The position numbers and the translations under genes were made by a program. Under the pieces are notes generated by a model. It did not search any database. It was not told where the DNA came from and saw only the letters and a program-made list of their open reading frames with translations. This document shows, in pieces, positions 40,419-48,178 of a stretch of DNA of 64,000 nucleotides. This DNA is from Spirochaetales bacterium (GTDB lineage: Bacteria; Spirochaetota; Spirochaetia; Treponematales; UBA12059): NCBI GenBank assembly GCA_016926955.1, contig JAFGNN010000069.1:24818-88817 (forward strand). Direction: 5' to 3'. The number at the start of each line of letters is the position of its first letter. The first letter of the stretch is position 1.

Positions 40419-43079
40419 ATGTCCCGGAAATCTTCCGACACCGAAGCGAAACCTCGCCTGACCATCGCGGGAAGCGACGCAGCCGCCAGGGCGGCGCTCG
40501 TCCGTCGTGCCGACGCCGGGCTGGAGGTCGAGGTCGTCGGGACCGTAGATCCCGGGGAGCTCCGCGAACTCGTCCTGGGCGGTCCCCCCGAACTTCCCCT
40601 CGCGCTGGATGCGGGGGATTGGACCGGCCTTGACGGGTGCGAGCCCAGACGCCCCTTCGCCCTGGTCGGCGCCGCGCATCCGGGCGCGGACCTGCCCGAT
40701 GGAGTCGCCCGCTTCGAACCCGACGCGGGACTCGGCGCGGTCCTGGCCGCCTGGGCCAGGGGAGTCGCCGCCGGCAACGCCCGCGGGGGCAGCCGCTACG
40801 AGAACCTCGTGCGCGCCTTGCCGGATCTGGTATACGAGCTGGACGTCGAAGGGCGCTTCGTGTTCGTCAACGAGGCCATCGGGCTCCTCGGATACAGGAA
40901 GGAAGACCTGGTCGGAAAGCATTTTTCGGTGCTACTCCACGAGCAGGACGCGAACGCCTTCGACCGCGATTCCGTGCTGGGCCTCTTCAAGGGAGTGCGC
41001 ACGGGACCCAATCTCGCGCCGAGGCTCTTCAACGAACGGCGGGGCATAGACAGGCGGACCGAGAACCTCGAGGTCCGCCTGAAGCGCGCCCCGGGCGCGT
41101 CGCCTCCGGAGGACATGATCGCGACCGTCATCGCCTTCGGGGAGGTGTCGTCCGCAGGCGAGTACTCCGGCGGCGATTTTGTCGGCTCGGTCGGCATCGT
41201 CCGCGACATCACCCTCAGGCTGAAGAGCGAGGAGACCCTTCGGAAGCTCTACCTGGCGGTCGAGCAGCTTTCGAGCTCGGTCCTGGTGGCGGACGCGTCC
41301 TTCGTGGTGGAATACGCGAACCCGGCATTTTTCGCCATGACCGGCCTCGAACCCCCTGACGCGATCGGCAAGGACCTCTTCCGCCTGCTGGGCTTCGACC
41401 ACGCGCGCGCGCGGAAGGTCGGCGCCCTCGTCCTCGACGGCTTCGATACCCGGCAGGAGAGCTCGGTGCCGCGCGGGAACGGGACGCCGGTCCGCGCGGT
41501 CGCGGCCTTCTCGCCGGTGCGCTCGCCCCGCGGAGGCGTGACGCACGCGGTGGCCATCCTCGAGGACTCGAGCGAACGCCGGGCCTCGGAGGAGCTGCTC
41601 CGCGCCGCGAAGGAAGAGGCCGAGCGCTCCGCCCGGATCAAGAACGACTTTCTGGCAAACATGAGCCACGAGCTCAGAAGCCCCCTCGCCGGCATAGTCA
41701 ACGCCGCGGAGCTGGTCAAGCTGCAGCCGGAAGAGTCCGCGCGCCTCGCGGACTCCATCGAAGGCGCGGCTCGCAAGCTGCTCGAGACCGTGCGCGGGAT
41801 CCTCGACTACGCGCGATCGGAATCGGACGGCTTCGTCCCGCGACCGGCGCCCTTCAGGCTCGTCGATTTCCTCGAGAAGGTGTGCGCTTCCCACCGCGCG
41901 GAGGCGGCCCGACGCGGCATCGCCTTCACGGTGGAGGCCGATGGCGGCGAGACCGTGGTCACCGACGCGGAATTGCTCGGGCGCGCCGTCGGCGCCCTCG
42001 TCGAGAACGCGGTCAAGTTTACCGAAGAGGGAACGATCTCGGTCATCGCGCGCGTCGACCGCAAGCCCGGCAACCCGCCCTGGCTCTCGGTGCGGGTCGC
42101 GGACACGGGTATCGGTATCGACGAGGAACTGGAGGAGAGGGTCTATGAACCCTTCCACCAGGGCGAATCGGGATTTTCGCGGAACTCGACGGGCGCGGGA
42201 CTCGGTCTCGCCCTGGCGCGGAACGTCGTCCGGCAACTCGGCGGCGAGATCGGCTTCGCGAGGGCGCAGGACGGCGGCACGATTTTCCAGGTTCTCGTGG
42301 CGGCCGGCGTCTCGGTTCCTCCGGAGCGCGGCGACGCCGACGCGGGGGGGGAGCGCGGGCTCTCAGTCCTGGTCGTCGACGACAACGAGGTGAACCTCGA
42401 ATACCTGCGCGCCGTTTTCGAATCGCGCGGCCACCGGGTTCATGCCGCGATGTCGGGCATGGACGCCCTCCGGATCATAGACGAGCGCCTGCTCGACGCC
42501 GCGGTCGTGGACATCCAGATGCCCGGGATGAGCGGAGTCGAGCTCGCCGGGAGGATACGGTCTTCCGGCGGCAGGGTGGCTGATCCCGACATGCCCATCG
42601 TCGCGTTGACCGCCTACGATCCCGCTGAGATCGAGCGTTCGGGGGTGCGCTTCGACGCCGTCTACCAGAAGCCGGCCGACGCGAACCGCCTGATCGGCGC
42701 CGTGGGCTCGCTCGTCTCTCGGCTCGACGAGTTCTCGACCGATTTCTTCGACCGCCAATACCAGCGAGACGCCGAGGGGCGGCGCGCCGCCATCGAGTCC
42801 GCCAGACGGCTCGGAACTCCCTCGGTCGCCGCCCTTCTGGCGGCAGCTTCTAGGGAGCCAGAGTCGTCCGCCCGCGAGGCGCCCGTCGACTTCCGGGGCG
42901 AGGCGGAACGCTTCCGCGACGCCCTCGCGCGCGTCGGGGCGGGACCCCAGGCCCGGGCTGTCGCGCGGCTGACCTCGCGCTTCCCGACCGAGGAGCGCTC
43001 CGTCGTGCTCGCGGCGCTCGGCCGGCTGTCGGAATTCTGGGAGCGCGCGCTGGCCGCCCTCGAGGGGGCTGCGTCATGA
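40419..43079 (+). CDS. PAS-containing hybrid sensor histidine kinase/response regulator
   Basis: 886 residues, no membrane segment. An unusual N-terminal region (~1-120) that may be a degenerate receiver is followed by PAS (~128-270, ENLVRALPDLVYELDVEGRF), second PAS (~275-390, ADASFVVEYANPAFFAMTGL), HisKA with NDFLANMSHELRSPLAG (phospho-His), HATPase (VENAVKF, VADTGIGIDEE, TGAGLGLALA), then REC (~648-765: VLVVDDNEVNLEYL, AAVVDIQMPGMSG phospho-Asp, YQKPADANR). A C-terminal ~110-residue helical tail resembles a phosphotransfer or dimerisation bundle but lacks a clear Hpt histidine. Cytoplasmic sensing (redox or small ligand). Overlaps the Nudix gene (ATGA). Confidence 0.93.
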   Translation: MSRKSSDTEAKPRLTIAGSDAAARAALVRRADAGLEVEVVGTVDPGELRELVLGGPPELPLALDAGDWTGLDGCEPRRPFALVGAAHPGADLPDGVARFEPDAGLGAVLAAWARGVAAGNARGGSRYENLVRALPDLVYELDVEGRFVFVNEAIGLLGYRKEDLVGKHFSVLLHEQDANAFDRDSVLGLFKGVRTGPNLAPRLFNERRGIDRRTENLEVRLKRAPGASPPEDMIATVIAFGEVSSAGEYSGGDFVGSVGIVRDITLRLKSEETLRKLYLAVEQLSSSVLVADASFVVEYANPAFFAMTGLEPPDAIGKDLFRLLGFDHARARKVGALVLDGFDTRQESSVPRGNGTPVRAVAAFSPVRSPRGGVTHAVAILEDSSERRASEELLRAAKEEAERSARIKNDFLANMSHELRSPLAGIVNAAELVKLQPEESARLADSIEGAARKLLETVRGILDYARSESDGFVPRPAPFRLVDFLEKVCASHRAEAARRGIAFTVEADGGETVVTDAELLGRAVGALVENAVKFTEEGTISVIARVDRKPGNPPWLSVRVADTGIGIDEELEERVYEPFHQGESGFSRNSTGAGLGLALARNVVRQLGGEIGFARAQDGGTIFQVLVAAGVSVPPERGDADAGGERGLSVLVVDDNEVNLEYLRAVFESRGHRVHAAMSGMDALRIIDERLLDAAVVDIQMPGMSGVELAGRIRSSGGRVADPDMPIVALTAYDPAEIERSGVRFDAVYQKPADANRLIGAVGSLVSRLDEFSTDFFDRQYQRDAEGRRAAIESARRLGTPSVAALLAAASREPESSAREAPVDFRGEAERFRDALARVGAGPQARAVARLTSRFPTEERSVVLAALGRLSEFWERALAALEGAAS

Positions 43080-43603
43080 CCTGGGTATTCAAGCGCTGTC
43101 CCAATTGCGGCGCCGAGGGGGTGGAGTGGGTCGGAGACCGGTTCTGGCGTTGCCCGAGTTGCCGCTTCGAGTATTTCCACAACGTCGCGGCGGCCGCCGG
43201 CGTCATCGTGGACTCAGGCGGCGGCGTGCTGCTCTTCGAGCGGACCCGGGAACCGTCCCGCGGGCTTCTGGCCCTGCCCGGCGGCTTCGTCGATCCGGGG
43301 GAGCGGGCCGAGGACGCCGCCATGCGCGAATGCCGCGAGGAGCTCGGCTGGACGCCGTCCTCGCTGTCCTTCCTGGCCACCTTCCCGAACCGCTATGAAT
43401 GGAACGGAGTGCCGTACTCGACCTGCGACCTCTTCTTCTCGACGCGGGCGGAGGGCCTGCATGTCGCGGAGCTGCGAATGGACGAGACCGAAGGCCGGTC
43501 CCCGGTCATCGTGCCCTTCATGGAGATCAACTACGCCCGCCTCGCCTTCGAATCGACCCGGCGGGCGCTCCGGCTCTACACGGAGCTGCAGTGGCGGATC
43601 TGA
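43076..43603 (+). CDS. Nudix hydrolase with N-terminal zinc ribbon
   Basis: 175 residues. Zinc ribbon CPNCGAEG...CPSC (8-29) then a Nudix domain with box GGFVDPGERAEDAAMRECREELG (~64-86; GX5EX7REUXEEXGU satisfied: conserved Glu/Arg/Glu-Glu). The ribbon+Nudix combination resembles NudC-like or ADP-ribose/NADH pyrophosphatases. ATGA overlap with the hybrid kinase. Nucleotide-sugar, NADH or damaged-nucleotide pyrophosphohydrolase; substrate uncertain. Confidence 0.9.
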   Translation: MTWVFKRCPNCGAEGVEWVGDRFWRCPSCRFEYFHNVAAAAGVIVDSGGGVLLFERTREPSRGLLALPGGFVDPGERAEDAAMRECREELGWTPSSLSFLATFPNRYEWNGVPYSTCDLFFSTRAEGLHVAELRMDETEGRSPVIVPFMEINYARLAFESTRRALRLYTELQWRI

Positions 43604-43626
43604 AGCCCTGAATGGGGGGAAGGGAA

Positions 43627-43643
43627 GGCGCGGCCGCCGCGCC
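43627..43643. terminator. GC-rich stem between convergent genes
   Basis: GGCGCGG ccg CCGCGCC (7-base perfect stem) lies in the 55-base space between the Nudix gene and the minus-strand ArsC-like gene. No T-tract on either side, so intrinsic termination is uncertain. Confidence 0.4.
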
Positions 43644-43658
43644 GGCGCGCGATGCCCG

Positions 43659-43997
43659 TCAGAGTCCGGCCAGCGCTTTCCAGCCTTCGGGGTCGAACCC
43701 GAGCACCGCCTTCCGGCCGTCGCGGACTATCGGGGTGCGGAGCAGGAGCGGATCCGCCAAGGCTTCCTCCTCGGGGTCGTGCTCCATCCAGGCCAGGCCC
43801 CGTTTCGCGTAACGCGGGCCGCCGGTGTCGAGCAGCGCGTCCTTTCCCGCGGCTTCGCGGACTGCGCGCAGCTCTCCGGGACTGATGCCCTTTTCAGCCA
43901 GGTCGACGAACTGGTAGCGGATGTCCCGCTCCTTGAACCAGCGCTCCGCCTTCTGCGTGTCCTTGCACTTTTTCGTGCCGAATACCTGGATGGCCAT
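43659..43997 (-). CDS. ArsC/Spx-family thioredoxin-fold protein
   Basis: 112 residues, arsenate-reductase-like fold: IQVFGTKKCKDTQKAERWF with the active-site Cys11 and Cys-x2-Thr pattern, then LDTGGPRYAKRGL and TPIVRDGRKAVLGFDPEGW, the cis-Pro region of ArsC/Spx proteins. Only one cysteine at the motif (CKDT), so it is the single-Cys type (ArsC/YffB/MgsR-like), not a CxxC Spx. Start at MAIQVF; divergent from the Rrf2 regulator gene with a 61-base intergenic region. Thiol reductase or stress regulator. Confidence 0.85.
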   Translation of the reverse strand: MAIQVFGTKKCKDTQKAERWFKERDIRYQFVDLAEKGISPGELRAVREAAGKDALLDTGGPRYAKRGLAWMEHDPEEEALADPLLLRTPIVRDGRKAVLGFDPEGWKALAGL

Positions 43998-44020
43998 GCA
44001 TTGAGCATAGCTGAAAGGTC

Positions 44021-44058
44021 TTGACGTGTCAGCACCATAAAGGTATAGTGATACCACA
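44021..44058 (+). promoter_or_regulatory. Promoter of Rrf2 gene with overlapping operator-like inverted repeat
   Basis: TTGACG (44021-44026), exact 17-base spacer and TATAGT (44044-44049). GGTAT agtg ATACC (44042-44055) is a perfect 5-base inverted repeat covering the -10, as expected for autorepression by the Rrf2 regulator. The ATG (44059) is 9 bases after the -10 and has no Shine-Dalgarno, so the transcript may be leaderless or nearly so. Confidence 0.75.
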
Positions 44059-44550
44059 ATGCCTGCTAACGATATTGTCCACTTTTCGGACGCCTCCCTG
44101 ATCGCCATCCACGCCCTGGCCGTTCTCGCCGAGGGTGCCGCCGACGCCCCTCTGGTGCCGGCGAAGGAGCTGTCCGCCGCGATCGGGGCCTCGGACAACC
44201 ATCTCTCGAAGGTGATGCAGCGTCTGTCCAAGAGTGGCCTCGTCCTTTCCACGAAGGGGCCGTCCGGCGGCTTCCGTCTGGCCCGTCCGGCCGGCGAGAT
44301 CAGCTTCCTCGACGCAATCGAAGCGATAGACGGGGAGGTCCGGCCGACCTTCTGTCCCTTCCGCAAGGGGCGTTGCGACCGCAGGCTCTGCATCTTCGGC
44401 GACGAAATCGAGCGGCATTCTCGGGAGCTGGTGGACTTCCTGCGTGCGCGGACCTTTGCGGCCGCCGCGCTTCCGCCGCGCATGCTGGATCCGGGCGAGG
44501 ACGACTGGCGCACCGTCCGTGAGTCCGCCGCCAAGCTGAAGCGGGCCTGA
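44059..44550 (+). CDS. Rrf2-family Fe-S transcriptional regulator (NsrR/HcpR-like context)
   Basis: 163 residues. Winged helix-turn-helix (~30-78; AKELSAAIGASDNHLSKVMQRL and TKGPSGGFRLARP) and three cysteines C99, C106 and C111 in FCPFRKGRCDRRLC, the cluster-binding triad of Rrf2 proteins. Such regulators sense NO, redox or iron through an Fe-S cluster. It precedes ferredoxin, hemerythrin and hcp genes in the same direction and has its own promoter with a matching palindrome, so it probably represses this unit and senses nitrosative or oxidative stress. No isc/suf genes are nearby, so IscR is unlikely. Confidence 0.92.
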   Translation: MPANDIVHFSDASLIAIHALAVLAEGAADAPLVPAKELSAAIGASDNHLSKVMQRLSKSGLVLSTKGPSGGFRLARPAGEISFLDAIEAIDGEVRPTFCPFRKGRCDRRLCIFGDEIERHSRELVDFLRARTFAAAALPPRMLDPGEDDWRTVRESAAKLKRA

Positions 44551-44629
44551 GCGGTATCGGGGCTCGGGCGAACGCGTAATTTGGCATTAAAACGGCAAAA
44601 TGGTACCAGTAAGCCAGATAGGAGATGAC

Positions 44630-45541
44630 ATGGCGACGCGAACGATAATCGAGATTGACGAGGAGCTCTGCGACGGCTGCGGCCTCTGCGCGGGCGGCTG
44701 TCCCGAGGGCGCCATCCGCATCGTCGACGGCAAGGCCCGTCTTGTGGGCGACAGCCTCTGCGACGGCCTCGGCGCCTGCGTGGGTGACTGCCCCCTCGGC
44801 GCCATCACGACGGTCGAGCGCGAGGCCGTCGCCTACGACGAGGCCCTCGTCATGGAAGGAATCTCGGCCAAGGGCGCCAACACCATCGCGGCGCACCTCG
44901 AACATCTCGCCCACCACGGCCAGGCGCTCTGGTACGGCGAGGCCGTCGACTGGCTCCACGCCCACGGGCTCGCCGTGCCCTCGCACGACGGCCTCGGCCG
45001 GTACGCGCGCCCGAAACCCGCCGCGGCCGCCCGTCCCTTCCAGGAGACCCACGGGCACGCAGGCTGCCCCGGCCACGCCGCGCGCAGCTTTTCCGCCGCT
45101 CGTCCCGCGGCCCCGAAGTTCGCGCCGCTCGGCGCCCCCGCCCGCTCACCCGCGACAGCCTCGGGCTCGGCCCTCGAGCAATGGCCGATCCAGCTCCACC
45201 TGGTCAACCCGCAAGCGCCGTACTTCCGGGGCGCCGATCTGCTCGTGGCCGCCTCGTGCACCGCGTTCTCGACATCCGCCTTCCACGACGGCCTCCTGGA
45301 CGGCCGCAAGCTCGTCATCGGCTGCCCCAAGCTCGACTCGGGCCTCGACGAGTACGAGGAGAAGCTCGTTTCGCTCATCGAGGACTCGGGCGTCGCGAGC
45401 ATCACGGTGGCCATCATGGCCGTGCCCTGCTGCGGCGGGCTCTCGGCTCTCGTCCGCAAGGCCCTCGAGCGCTCGAAACGCAAGGTCCCCGTCGAGACCG
45501 TGGTCGTCTCGATCGAGGGCGGAACCCTGACCCGCCGCTAG
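44630..45541 (+). CDS. Hcp-associated ferredoxin-type iron-sulfur protein
   Basis: 303 residues. N-terminal 2x[4Fe-4S]-like domain: CDGCGLCAGGCPEGAI (complete) and CDGLGACVGDCPLGAI (one cysteine replaced by Leu, as usual in this family). The middle (~100-185) is Pro/Ala-rich and poorly conserved with His/Cys (HGHAGCPGHA). The C-terminal domain (~190-300) has further cysteines in VAASCTAFST, VIGCPKLD and MAVPCCGGL. Such proteins are encoded beside hcp in anaerobes and are thought to supply electrons to hybrid-cluster protein. AGGAG before ATG 44630; a palindrome TGGTACCA sits at 44601-44608. Confidence 0.88.
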   Translation: MATRTIIEIDEELCDGCGLCAGGCPEGAIRIVDGKARLVGDSLCDGLGACVGDCPLGAITTVEREAVAYDEALVMEGISAKGANTIAAHLEHLAHHGQALWYGEAVDWLHAHGLAVPSHDGLGRYARPKPAAAARPFQETHGHAGCPGHAARSFSAARPAAPKFAPLGAPARSPATASGSALEQWPIQLHLVNPQAPYFRGADLLVAASCTAFSTSAFHDGLLDGRKLVIGCPKLDSGLDEYEEKLVSLIEDSGVASITVAIMAVPCCGGLSALVRKALERSKRKVPVETVVVSIEGGTLTRR

Positions 45542-45566
45542 CGGGCCGCACTTTTCGGAGGAAACC

Positions 45567-46103
45567 ATGAACGCGATACGCATACTGGAACACGAGCACG
45601 AGGCCATACTCCTCGGCATCGATCTGACGGAAAAGGTCCTCGCCAGGGCGCTCGAAGGAGACGCCGCCGCGAAGGCGGATCTGGGAGAGCTTGTCGACTT
45701 CATCCGCGGCTTCGCCGACGCCTGCCACCACGGCAAGGAGGAGGGCATCCTGTTCCCCGCCCTCGAGAAGGCCGGTATTCCCAACTCGGGCGGCCCCATC
45801 GGGCAGATGCTGGCCGAGCACGTCCAGGGGCGGACCTACGTCTCGGCCATGCGCGCGGCCCTCGCTTCCGGCGAGCTCCGGACCGCCTTCTCGCAGGCCC
45901 TCTCGGGCTACGCCGCCCTGCTCCGCGCCCACATCGAGAAGGAGAACGGCGCGCTTTTCCCGCTGGGCGAACGCGTCCTCGACGCGGCGACGCTCGAAGC
46001 TCTCGGCGCCGAGTTCGACGTCCATGAGGAGACCGTGATGGGGAAGGGCGAGCACGAACGGCTCCACGCCATGCTCGACCGCCTTTCCGCCCGCTACCGC
46101 TAG
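45567..46103 (+). CDS. Hemerythrin-like (HHE) di-iron protein
   Basis: 178 residues, four-helix HHE cation-binding domain. Metal-ligand candidates: HEHE near residue 9-12, ACHHGKEEGILFP, MLAEHVQGR and LRAHIEKENGALFP, arranged as in hemerythrin/RIC-like proteins. A C-terminal FDVHEETVMGKGEHERLH adds further His. Binds O2, NO or iron; the gene lies between the ferredoxin and hcp genes, so detoxification of NO/O2 or iron-cluster repair is likely. GGAGG precedes ATG 45567. Confidence 0.9.
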   Translation: MNAIRILEHEHEAILLGIDLTEKVLARALEGDAAAKADLGELVDFIRGFADACHHGKEEGILFPALEKAGIPNSGGPIGQMLAEHVQGRTYVSAMRAALASGELRTAFSQALSGYAALLRAHIEKENGALFPLGERVLDAATLEALGAEFDVHEETVMGKGEHERLHAMLDRLSARYR

Positions 46104-46167
46104 AAAAAACCCGCCGGGACTCGAGTCGCCGGACCGGAGCGGGAATCGAAGGCAAGCGGGCGAGCGC

Positions 46168-46219
46168 GCCTTCCTTCCCCGCCTCCTGCTCCGAGGCTTC
46201 GTGTCTCCGCGGTTGAACC
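46168..46219. repeat. Decayed copy of ACCACGGAG repeat (right arm)
   Basis: cttccttccccgcctcctgc then tccgaggcttcgtgtctccg and cggttgaac resembles the right arm at 16616-16661 (cttcctccctcttgactccg...gtctccgtggttc). It lies directly upstream of the hcp ribosome-binding site. Confidence 0.5.
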
Positions 46220-46235
46220 AATAAAGGAGTGTCCG

Positions 46236-47924
46236 ATGTCGATGTTCTGCTACCAGTGCCAGGAGACCGCCGGGGATGAGGGCTGCACGATCCGCGGGGT
46301 CTGCGGCAAGGACGAGGATACCGCGAGGCTGCAGGACCTGCTCCTCCATGCGTTGAAGGGCGTCGGCATCCTCGCGACGGAGCTGCGCGCCGCAGGCCTC
46401 GGAGTGTCCTTGCGTGAGGCCGACGATGCCGTCATGGAGGGCCTGTTCGCCACCATCACCAACGCCAATTTCGACGCCGCCTGGTTCGAGGCCGAGATCG
46501 CCAAGGACCTGCGTCTGCGCGATTCGCTCCGCGACCGTCTGTCCCGCGCCCGCTCCGGCGCGGCCCCCGCCTCGACTGCCGCCTCCGCCTGCTCCGGCTC
46601 CGACGATCCGGCCTGCCGCGACGCGGCGCTCTGGACCGCGGTTCCCCAGGATTACCTTTCGAAGGCCGCCCTTATCGGGGTGCTCGCCACGAAGGACGAG
46701 GACATCCGCTCGCTCCGCGAGCTCCTGGTCTACGGCCTCAAGGGCATGGCCGCATACGCCCACCACGCCGCCGTCCTCGGCGAGCGCGACCCGGAGGTTT
46801 TCGCCTTCATGGCGCGCGCTCTCGCCGCCACTACCGACGACTCGCTTTCCGCCGACGACCTCACGGCCCTCGTGCTCGAATGCGGCAAGGTGGGCGTCGC
46901 CGCCATGGCTTCGCTCGACGCGGCCAACACCGGCGCCTACGGCAAGCCCCGGGCCACCACGGTCCAGCTCGGCGTGCGCGGCAATCCGGGCATCCTTATC
47001 TCGGGCCACGACCTCAAGGATCTCGAGATGTTGCTCGAGCAGACGGCAGGAACCGGCGTCGACGTCTACAGCCACGGCGAGATGCTCCCCGCGCACTATT
47101 ACCCGGCCTTCTCGAAGTATCCGCATTTCGCGGGCAACTACGGCAACGCCTGGTGGAGGCAGAAGGAGGAATTCGAGGCCTTCCGCGGCCCGATCCTCAT
47201 GACCACCAACTGCGTCGTGCCTCCCGCGGCGTCGTACCGGGAGCGCCTGTTCACCACCGGCGTGGTCGGCGTGCCCGGCTGCGCCCACATCGCTCCTGAC
47301 GCAGAAGGGCACAAGGACTTCTCCGCCGTCATCGCGCTCGCGAAGCAGTGCCCGCCCCCGACGGAACTCGAGTCGGGCACCCTGGTCGGCGGCTTCGCGC
47401 ACGACCAGGTGGCCGAGCTGGCGCCCAAGGTTATCGAGGCCGTCAAGTCAGGCGCCATCCGCAAATTCGTGGTGATGGCCGGTTGCGACGGACGCCAGAA
47501 AGGCCGCGAGTACTACACCGGTTTCGCGGAGGCGCTTCCGGACGACGCGGTGGTGCTGACCGCCGGCTGCGCCAAGTACCGCTACAACAAGCTCGAGCTC
47601 GGCGACATCGGCGGCATACCCCGCGTCCTCGACGCGGGCCAGTGCAACGACAGTTACAGCCTGGCCCTGACCGCGCTTGCGCTCAAGGACGCCTTCGGTC
47701 TCGCGGACGTCAACGAGCTGCCGCTCGCGTTCAACCTGGCCTGGTACGAGCAGAAGGCGGTGCTCGTGCTGCTTTCGCTCCTGTATCTCGGCTTCCGGAA
47801 CATACGCGTCGGTCCCACCCTGCCGGCCTTCCTCTCTCCGGGAGTTGCGAAGGTCCTGGTCGATAAGTTCGGCCTCGGCGCCCCGACCGACGTGGCGACG
47901 GATCTCGCCGAACTCGTCGGGTAA
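46236..47924 (+). CDS. hcp: Hybrid-cluster protein (hydroxylamine reductase / NO reductase)
   Basis: 562 residues. N-terminal cluster ligands C5, C8, C17 and C23 ([13 protein letters not shown] then GVCG; spacing Cys-x2-Cys-x8-Cys-x5-Cys), typical of the [4Fe-4S] class of strict anaerobes. Hybrid-cluster region: [69 protein letters not shown] and [19 protein letters not shown]. Reduces NO to N2O (and hydroxylamine to ammonia in vitro). Slightly longer than usual due to an Ala/Ser-rich insert ~98-118. GGAGTG before ATG. Part of the Rrf2-regulated stress unit. Confidence 0.97.
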   Translation: MSMFCYQCQETAGDEGCTIRGVCGKDEDTARLQDLLLHALKGVGILATELRAAGLGVSLREADDAVMEGLFATITNANFDAAWFEAEIAKDLRLRDSLRDRLSRARSGAAPASTAASACSGSDDPACRDAALWTAVPQDYLSKAALIGVLATKDEDIRSLRELLVYGLKGMAAYAHHAAVLGERDPEVFAFMARALAATTDDSLSADDLTALVLECGKVGVAAMASLDAANTGAYGKPRATTVQLGVRGNPGILISGHDLKDLEMLLEQTAGTGVDVYSHGEMLPAHYYPAFSKYPHFAGNYGNAWWRQKEEFEAFRGPILMTTNCVVPPAASYRERLFTTGVVGVPGCAHIAPDAEGHKDFSAVIALAKQCPPPTELESGTLVGGFAHDQVAELAPKVIEAVKSGAIRKFVVMAGCDGRQKGREYYTGFAEALPDDAVVLTAGCAKYRYNKLELGDIGGIPRVLDAGQCNDSYSLALTALALKDAFGLADVNELPLAFNLAWYEQKAVLVLLSLLYLGFRNIRVGPTLPAFLSPGVAKVLVDKFGLGAPTDVATDLAELVG

Positions 47925-47981
47925 GGGGGAGAAGCAGCGCCTCCCCGCGACCGGAGGGTCGCGGGGACCGTTCCCCGATCT

Positions 47982-48011
47982 GTCCGGATAAGTCCGGGGG
48001 CTTATCCGGAC
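47982..48011 (+). terminator. Stem-loop after hcp
   Basis: Perfect 11-base stem GTCCGGATAAG / CTTATCCGGAC with 8-base loop, 58 bases after the hcp stop. No T-tract follows (ggtcgcctt), so it may be a transcript-end stabilising or Rho-related structure. Confidence 0.5.
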
Positions 48012-48178
48012 GGTCGCCTTGACGCGGCGTTCGCGCGCCGCCGCCCGTGAGCGGGGGCGCCATCTACTGCGCGGCCGGTCCGTCGGCGGCGCCGGCCGCT
48101 CGTTGCGCCGCCGCTTCCCATCCATTACGATTTCCCTGCATGCCCGCGGCTTCCCCGGGGGCGCGTGGAGGTCGATGA

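Noticed and set aside
43659..44534. Long upstream extension of the ArsC-like gene across the Rrf2 gene
   Set aside because: Antisense to a clear Rrf2 gene and its promoter; the ArsC fold begins at MAIQVF.
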